DNA from: Lota lota
Lineage: Eukaryota > Chordata > Actinopteri > Gadiformes > Lotidae
Length of the DNA stretch: 64,000 nt
NCBI GenBank assembly: GCA_026745465.1
Contig: JACYXH010000400.1
Location: forward strand, 327,501 to 391,500
Direction of reading: 5' to 3'
Under the pieces are notes generated by a model that worked only from the letters and a program-made list of their open reading frames with translations, did not search any database and had not been told where the DNA came from. Shown piece by piece: positions 58,096-64,000 of the stretch. The position numbers and the translations under genes are program-made. Position 1 is the stretch's first letter. Each line of letters starts with the position of its first letter.

Positions 58096-61000
58096 CTGTA
58101 CGACAGATGGAAAGCTGAGTTAAAACATGTCAGGTCATGACATTCCTTCTGACCGCTGGACATCCAGAATTTATAGAACAGTGGTTTCATTCGGTAACTA
58201 CTGCCCACAAACATCTGCAATACAGTCTATGGTTAGTAACTTTGTGAGCTACTTTCAGATGTGTTGCTATGGAGTCATTGAGCATTTTGTTAGCGATGAA
58301 CGTAGGTTGGCGTGGTGTAGGTTGGTGTGGTGTGAATGAAGGTTTTTTTGATGAGAGAAAAAAATCATAGCTTCTCTTACATTTAACTTGAGTTTAAATT
58401 GGACGACTTAAAAGAAAAGCTAATGGAACAAAATTGCAATATTTGCATGCCACGGGTTAAAGCACGTTGCAAGGCAGGCCCCGCCAAATGTATTTGCATT
58501 TTGACTTGAAACACCGCGCCTTATGACGCAGACCTTAGCAGTTCCTCTTCAGTTGTTTTCTCCAAAAAAAAAGTACAGTACAGATTAGGCAGCCTGTGTT
58601 TGTGCTAAACCTGCTTCGCACGCAGAGAGATGCAATTTCCCCTCGGCTAGATGGCAAATGGTCGGAGAATAAAAGAGAGGGAGGTTGTGAGTAGCAGGAA
58701 GATTATACAAATGAGACAAATCTTTGTGGAAAATGGCTTTCAAAGACCAAAATCCATATCATCTTTGTCTCCCCGTCATAAGATAAGGAGGCAGCCTTTG
58801 TTACTAACGCTTTTCTTTCTGCAATTGAAAATAAATGATCTGCCATCTGAAATTGGGGCGGAAAAGGGAAGCAAATGAACACACCGCTAGAGTTCTGCAA
58901 CGTAACACAGAGACGTTGGAAGTGGAAAAGGAGACGAGTAGACGGGGGAGATACTTGGAAAATAAGATGGCATTGGGGGAGGGGGGGGGGGGGGTTGTGT
59001 TCACTGCTGTTGTGGGCTGTGTGTCGTGTGATTATGTGCAGAGCGATGGTTAGTGTTCGGGGCGAGATTGAGCTCCAACTCGATGCTAATTAGCTGTACC
59101 AGAAGGGTTTAAAAGAAATGGCGCAAAGTTAAACACTGGAGAAATGTATTCTCTTGCACCTCGCAAATGACTATTTACCCCGCGCCGATGCGGTCTTGAG
59201 AAAATTTGAAAATGTCTCCATGTCATTACTGAACCAAGTAATCTCAGGTCCAGCCAGACTGATTCATTCCGGCGATGACGGATAGACGGGCACAGGGGAA
59301 ACTAGATACTGAGACAACAAATCGCCATAGGTGTCTGGAAACAAATGAACCAGAGTACAACTTAATCAAAAGAAGAGAGGCAGCTCAGGCCAAGGGACAG
59401 AAAGGCCGCAGATGGAGAGGGTGAGGCGAAGAGTTTGAAGTGTATAGCGGTTTGGGACAAGTGCGGCGTTACGCTCAACTACCCACCAGAGTGTAAACAG
59501 GCCGGAGTGGATGTGAAAATCATCAGGCCGAGATGAGTGCTAACTTGGCTGTCTTGGATAAAAGAGTGACACTCTGGTCCAATGGTCTGGTCTCTGCCTC
59601 CCTCCACTTACGGAGCTTGGGACTAGGAGGTCTAAAGGGGATTTCAAAATCGCTGTGATGTGCTTTTCAGGAGGTGTGCCGTTAGGCCAGACCTTTACGG
59701 TTGCCGTTTCACAGTAACAATGCTCTGGATGTCGGCAGTTTGCCAATTCTTCTTGCTTCAACATTTTTTTAAGCAGCCTTCAGAGTCTATCCTCCTGGGT
59801 GACATTTGGAGTACTATCTCTCTGCTATAGAGTTTCAGCACGCCATGTCAATTATTTGATAAGCATAAATTAATTCACACAAAAATTTACACCAGGATGT
59901 GTTACCCTTGGAGATACTCTGAGTCTGCTGGCCAGGGATGGGATGGCAGAAATGATTGATGTGAAACAGTGTGGTGAATTTGTTAACTTGTCCCTTTTTT
60001 TCTATTTGCGGTTATTTCGTAGTAATTCTTGTTATCGTATGTTTCTACACCATTCATTTAGCCTATTTATGGATCCTCAAGAGTTGGATTGATGTGCTCA
60101 TGTCGGTGTGTAGTCACGCTTATTGTTCCATCATCTTCCAACCATCCATCACACATGTCCAAACATCCATTGGACACTGAGCTCCTTTTGACGAATAGCC
60201 TGACATCAGCTTAAGCCAACCTCATTATTCTTCCATAGCAGACCTCCATCTCCTTTGTTGTGTATTTACGACCATCCTCTGTTCATATCCTGTGCACCTA
60301 TTGCAGTCTGGTGGTGGTGGTAGCCCAGGCCCATTGTATATACGTATAGAAGGCCCCACCATTAATCTAACTACCTTCAGTGTTACACGTGCATTGTTAA
60401 TGCTGTAAAGCCTTTTAGCACGGCCTGCAATATAGACCACTATGCCTAGGAAGCCTCTGGTTATTGTGTAAGGCCTGGTACACTCGTCTCCTAAGTATAC
60501 TTTGGGGAGGATGAAAATGGTTAGGTGGTGCGGCAGAAATATGTGTCAAATTGCATAACGGTTACTCACTCTGCGCACGATATCATCACTGGGGTAGGAA
60601 AGAGGAGTGAGATTTAGTGAGAGAATAAATTATATTCTTGAATCAGATAAACACTTTGATAGAACAAGACAGAATATGTTAAAATAGATTTATATTCCGA
60701 TGACAACAACATAAAATGGAAGATGGTAGATTGAGAAATTATTAGTGAAGAAATTCTATGCTTTAATCAAATCGACGCCAGTTGAACAATAAACTATGAA
60801 CAGGGAGAGTCTTTCTCAATAGAAGGAAAAATAATTACTGGTGGAACGAGACAGAGTTAGTGGAGGATGAAAGAGACACAGCGTTAGTGGAGAGAGGGGA
60901 AAACATCGAGGGACGAGGGTGAAGCTGTGGAGTGCTGAGCTTCCATCGTTACCATTTTGAAGATCTTGGTCAGGCTGCCTTTACCATCCCCGGCCGCCGC

Positions 61001-61593
61001 CTTCTTTCCTTTGGCAGACTGTGACTTCTGACTCCCCTGGGGAAACAGGTAGCATGGAGGGTCAACGCATAACCTCAGGACCAGTGATGAATGAGTGATG
61101 AGTCTCTCCTGGGCTTTAGAGCAAGGCGTCGACCTGACCCACAGGGCAAGGGGTCGTATTAATTTTCCTTCCAGCGAGGAGATATATATATATATATATA
61201 TATATTATTTTTTTTTAATACGGGGGAGCGGGGGGAGAAAGGATCATGGAGTTTGAATCAAGATCCGAGATCTCTGTTCAAACTCCAGCGTGGAACCCAA
61301 ACTCGGGTTAATCAAAATAACTATAGCTGCTGCAGGACTTGCTTGTCCAGAGTGATTTTAACAATGTCTGCACACTGACATCTGAGTGACACTTGTCTAT
61401 TCCTCATGGAGAGACTATTCAACTCAGGCGGATGGATGCTTGAGTGTGAGCCCATTCAAGCCTTAACTATTTGGATGAATTACAGTGAGTATGACGGTGG
61501 GTGCATGGGTGGGAGGGTTTATATTCTCAAACCCTTACCTTACATAAGACTCAGGAGAGGAATACTTTCACTGGGCACTCTCTTATTTCATTA

Positions 61594-61625
<32 letters not shown>

Positions 61626-61666
61626 CACCACCACCACCACCACCACCACCACCACGACACACATAA

Positions 61667-61698
<32 letters not shown>

Positions 61699-63207
61699 TG
61701 ACATCTACTGTTTTATGACTCATTATCTCTCCAACACACAGGGCCCTACATTCGACATTTCTAACAGTGCCAGATGAATCGCAGGCAATCGAATCAAGGG
61801 AATTAAATTAGAAATACATTTGTCTATATCTTAAAAAAAAGTGTGTATTCTTAACTTAACAAGACAAAATGAAAAGGCTAAACGACAGTCGTGAATATAC
61901 AAAATGTGGAGAACAAACAAACTGAAAAGAGGCCTGGAAGGCAGACAATTGGGAATGGGGCATTTGAAGATGAAGTTGGAATGTGTGGAGCAGTGAGATG
62001 AGGCACTGGGCGTTCATAAACGCGTGGATAATGGGCCGAAACTGAAGATGGGAAAGCCAAGCGCTGGAAATGGGAGGTGAGTGATGTCCTCATTAGGTCA
62101 AAGATGTCATGCACCAGAGCAGCTCGGGTTGACTGTCCCTACGGCCACCTTTAGGAAGCTCCCCTTTGTCCTGTTTTGTTTGTTTTGTTATCCTATTTAT
62201 TGATTTTACATTGATTTTACCGGGAGAACATTTTGAGATACTTAAAAAACGCTCACATACAGTTTCTGTCAGACAACAAATAACACATTACAGTACAAGA
62301 CACATTAGAGGGAGCCACTTCTGTCACTGAGCTCATCCTGAAACAAGTTCTGAGTCGAAGGAGGCAAAATATTATTATTTTTTCTGAGGTCTATGTGAGT
62401 AATTATGTTCTATAGTAAGCTATCCGGGGCCTACTGAGGGTGCCACTCTGAGCTTCTGGTGGCATGACACCTCTGCTGTATATTCCACGCCCACCACCTA
62501 CCAGGCCTATCTTAGCTGCCATTCCAGTCCACTGGACATGCGGGATGCAGGGTTTGGAAGGTGAGTGGGGTAGAACAACACACAAACAGCTATAAACTTA
62601 GATCTTACTCAGAGCGAAGGGCAGGGGCAGGACAGGGCAGAGGGGCATGAAAGGTAGACGTCGTTAGGAAAAGAGCACAGGTTCAACAGCAGCAACGTAG
62701 AAAAGATAACATCAAGGTATAGAAACAGGAAGAAAGAGACAGGAAAACATCTACAACACATCAGTTGGAGGAGGACCTACCACAAATGCTATTGCTTTGG
62801 TTCTATGCATTCTTCAAATTAAAATGACAAGTGCACACAACGCGTCATTAATGTGTTGAAGATATGTTTCTACAAAGTCGACATTTAAAACTCGGAAGGT
62901 AGAGCGAGCAAAATAAGCAGGACTCACCCTAGACTTGGGTGGGGCAGGGGACACCTGGGGAAGGGAGTTTGAGTTTGAAACATTAGCGACGTACAGCAGA
63001 GAGTTTAGCGATAAGTCAGGCAGAGGAAACAAAGTGCAGGAAGGCAAGTGACAGACAGGAACCCTGTGTGTGCTTGGTGTGGGTGTTGTCATAGAGACTC
63101 ACAATTGTTCTGAAGAAGTGCACCACGGCGTTCTCATTGCCGCGCTTACGGGGAGAGGCGGCGGTGGATTTCTGGGGGGCGGGAGACAGGGCACCACGGA
63201 AGGACCC
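58063..63207 (-). CDS. mbp: Myelin basic protein, 3' part (four exons; 5' end outside window)
   Basis: Mbp is a basic, intrinsically disordered protein that binds acidic lipids and holds the cytoplasmic faces of myelin together. Four exons in strict phase 0 give 83 residues: 35 (63103-63207), 9 (62928-62954), 28 (60953-61036), 10 plus stop (58063-58095). Asn-Glu-Asn-Ala-Val-Val-His-Phe-Phe-Arg-Thr-Ile corresponds to the conserved Glu-Asn-Pro-Val-Val-His-Phe-Phe-Lys-Asn-Ile of mammals; Gly-Ser-Leu-Thr-Lys-Ile-Phe-Lys-Met matches Gly-Thr-Leu-Ser-Lys-Ile-Phe-Lys-Leu; the end Ser-Arg-Ser-Ala-Ser-Pro-Ala-Lys-Arg matches the mammalian C-terminus. Exon borders fall where those of mammalian MBP do. 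No counterparts of mammalian exon 5 or the first half of exon 6 were found. The first coding exon must lie right of 63207. Teleosts may carry two mbp copies; I cannot say which this is. Confidence 0.9.
58096..60952 (-). other. mbp: mbp last intron
   Basis: Unique AT-rich DNA with a G12 run at 58980-58994. A 74-codon minus-strand frame at 59540-59764 has no recognisable similarity. A 19-nt segment with good splice borders lies at 60570-60588 (see findings). Confidence 0.55.
60953..61036 (-). CDS. mbp: mbp exon with the Leu-Thr-Lys-Ile-Phe-Lys motif
   Basis: Acceptor CCCCAG, donor ATG/GTAACG, phase 0 to 0, 28 residues. Gln/Lys/Ser/Gly-rich start, then the conserved Ser-Leu-Thr-Lys-Ile-Phe-Lys-Met. 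It equals only the second half of mammalian exon 6. Confidence 0.93.
61182..61204. repeat. (TA)n microsatellite
   Basis: About 11 TA units, followed by a T run. Confidence 0.9.
61597..61699. repeat. Compound poly-C, (CAC)n, (CA)n repeat
   Basis: C28 at 61597-61624, about ten CAC units to 61654, then CA units to 61699. Confidence 0.92.
62928..62954 (-). CDS. mbp: mbp 27-nt micro-exon
   Basis: Acceptor CCCCAG, donor AGG/GTGAGT, phase 0 to 0. Nine residues, Val-Ser-Pro-Ala-Pro-Pro-Lys-Ser-Arg, equal in place to mammalian Val-Thr-Pro-Arg-Thr-Pro-Pro-Pro (exon 4, 12 residues). Confidence 0.9.
63103..63207 (-). CDS. mbp: mbp exon with the Val-Val-His-Phe-Phe motif
   Basis: Acceptor CTCCAG, donor ATT/GTGAGT, phase 0 to 0, 35 residues. 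It is equivalent to mammalian classic exon 3; Pro-Gln-Lys-Ser and Asn-Glu-Asn-Ala-Val-Val-His-Phe-Phe are the alignable anchors. Confidence 0.95.
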
Positions 63208-63614
63208 CTGGAGAGAGACAACAAAGGATGATGAGAGAAGATTGAAAATAAAGTAGGAGAATTGGGGTGAAAAGAAAGCATTTAAAACACACCAAGGGGA
63301 ATTGTAGATCACAGCAAAAGAAAATTGTCCTACGCTTATATCCATCTTCTCCCAAATCTATTAGATGTTGCTTTATCTTTATTTGAGAAAGAAAATGAAA
63401 AAACCCAATCTGTCAATCTTAAAATGGAGGAGGGGTGTCTTGTGAAGGCTCCAGTGAATGCCTATGAATAATGAAGACCATGTTGTTTGTGGCTGGTGTA
63501 ATGCAATGGCTAGATTGAAAGGTGAATACCTTTGTCACCCACTGTGACTTTTCCTTTTCACTTCAAAGAGCCCTCACTTTGTTCCTTCCTTTACATGTAA
63601 GGGTGCACTGAGTC

Positions 63615-63657
<43 letters not shown>

Positions 63658-64000
63658 TCTATGGAAAATGGTTACCTCAGGGAGAGAACTAAAATACCAG
63701 TCCACTCATCCCATAAATGCAGCATCAGTGTCATCATGTATTGATCAAAATGAATAAATGGAAGAAAAGAAAGTTCCCCGTGCATATATCTGAAGAGATA
63801 ACAACCATGAACATTTATTTTGATTAGTCAAAGTAAAAAATCGGGTTCATGTTATGATCCTGGTCACTAGTGTATCATTGCTGTGTCTCTACCTGTGTAT
63901 TCTTGGACGAAGAGAATGCCCGAGGATCTCTTCTACAGAGAAAATGCTGTCCATCTTACATGTGTGAGCTCTTTGCTGTGTAGCCTCACTCAAATACACA
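63208..64000 (-). other. mbp: mbp intron upstream of the Val-Val-His-Phe-Phe exon
   Basis: Contains (GT)n at 63618-63650. I find no Ile-Gly-Lys-Phe-Phe-Gly-type first exon, so that lies outside the window. Confidence 0.6.

Larger units (their letters stand above)
61037..62927 (-). other. mbp: mbp intron between the two central exons
   Basis: Holds (TA)n at 61182-61204 and a compound C28-(CAC)n-(CA)n repeat at 61597-61699. No exon matching the missing mammalian MBP parts is convincing. Confidence 0.55.

Noticed and set aside
59540-59764. 74-codon minus-strand frame in the last mbp intron
   Set aside because: No recognised similarity, and no acceptor/donor pair that fits the phase-0 mbp exons.
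62403-62585. Minus-strand frame with Gly-Gly-Gly-Arg-Gly-Ile-Tyr, considered as the missing mbp exon 6 start
   Set aside because: Only loose resemblance to the mammalian Tyr-Gly-Gly-Arg region, and no convincing donor in phase 0.
63893-63932. 40-nt minus-strand candidate mbp/golli exon with AG and GT borders
   Set aside because: Length is not a multiple of three, while all mbp exons seen here are phase 0. The peptide resembles golli only faintly.

Overview
The window is animal nuclear DNA, almost certainly from a bony fish. Coding exons are small and scattered between introns with GT-AG borders. The intergenic and intronic DNA carries tRNA-like SINEs, hAT-type MITEs, a Tc1-like fragment and a RecQ-like helicase relic of kinds common in teleosts. 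Dinucleotide repeats and long poly-G or poly-C runs are exceptionally dense; Atlantic cod and its relatives are known for this, so a gadiform is a reasonable but unproven guess.

Layout. Positions 1-9600 hold no gene that I can support, only microsatellites and unique AT-rich DNA. Positions 9788-55409 (+ strand) hold one complete gene that I identify as znf236, a protein with 30 C2H2 zinc fingers. I could place 32 coding exons whose phases all join, giving a predicted protein of 1,896 residues ending in TAA at 55407-55409, with a 3' UTR and an AATAAA signal at 56098. Positions about 57100-63207 (- strand) hold the 3' part of mbp (myelin basic protein): four phase-0 exons, with the first exon(s) beyond the right edge. 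The two genes converge tail to tail with about 1 kb or less between their probable 3' ends. The same ZNF236-MBP neighbourhood exists on human chromosome 18q23, which supports both identifications.

Znf236 is a probable nuclear DNA-binding regulator. The N-terminus has an AT-hook-like motif. Fingers 1-9, 10-13, 14-17, 18-21, 22-25 and 26-30 form clusters separated by acidic, Gln-rich and Thr/Ile-rich spacers. The finger clusters look like pairs arranged in mirror order (A-B-C-C'-B'-A'). Mbp is the structural protein that compacts the cytoplasmic face of the myelin membrane; it has no functional link to znf236 beyond position.

The most interesting non-gene signals are tandem repeats that overlap splice sites. 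They include a 96-bp duplication of the intron 10/exon 11 border with a dead acceptor copy, a minisatellite that starts at the exon 11 donor, a three-copy repeat carrying the exon 22 acceptor, two donors made of (GT)n, and an intron that is mostly (CT)n. A GC-AG intron follows exon 2. I did not find a previously unknown enzyme system or mobile defence system here.
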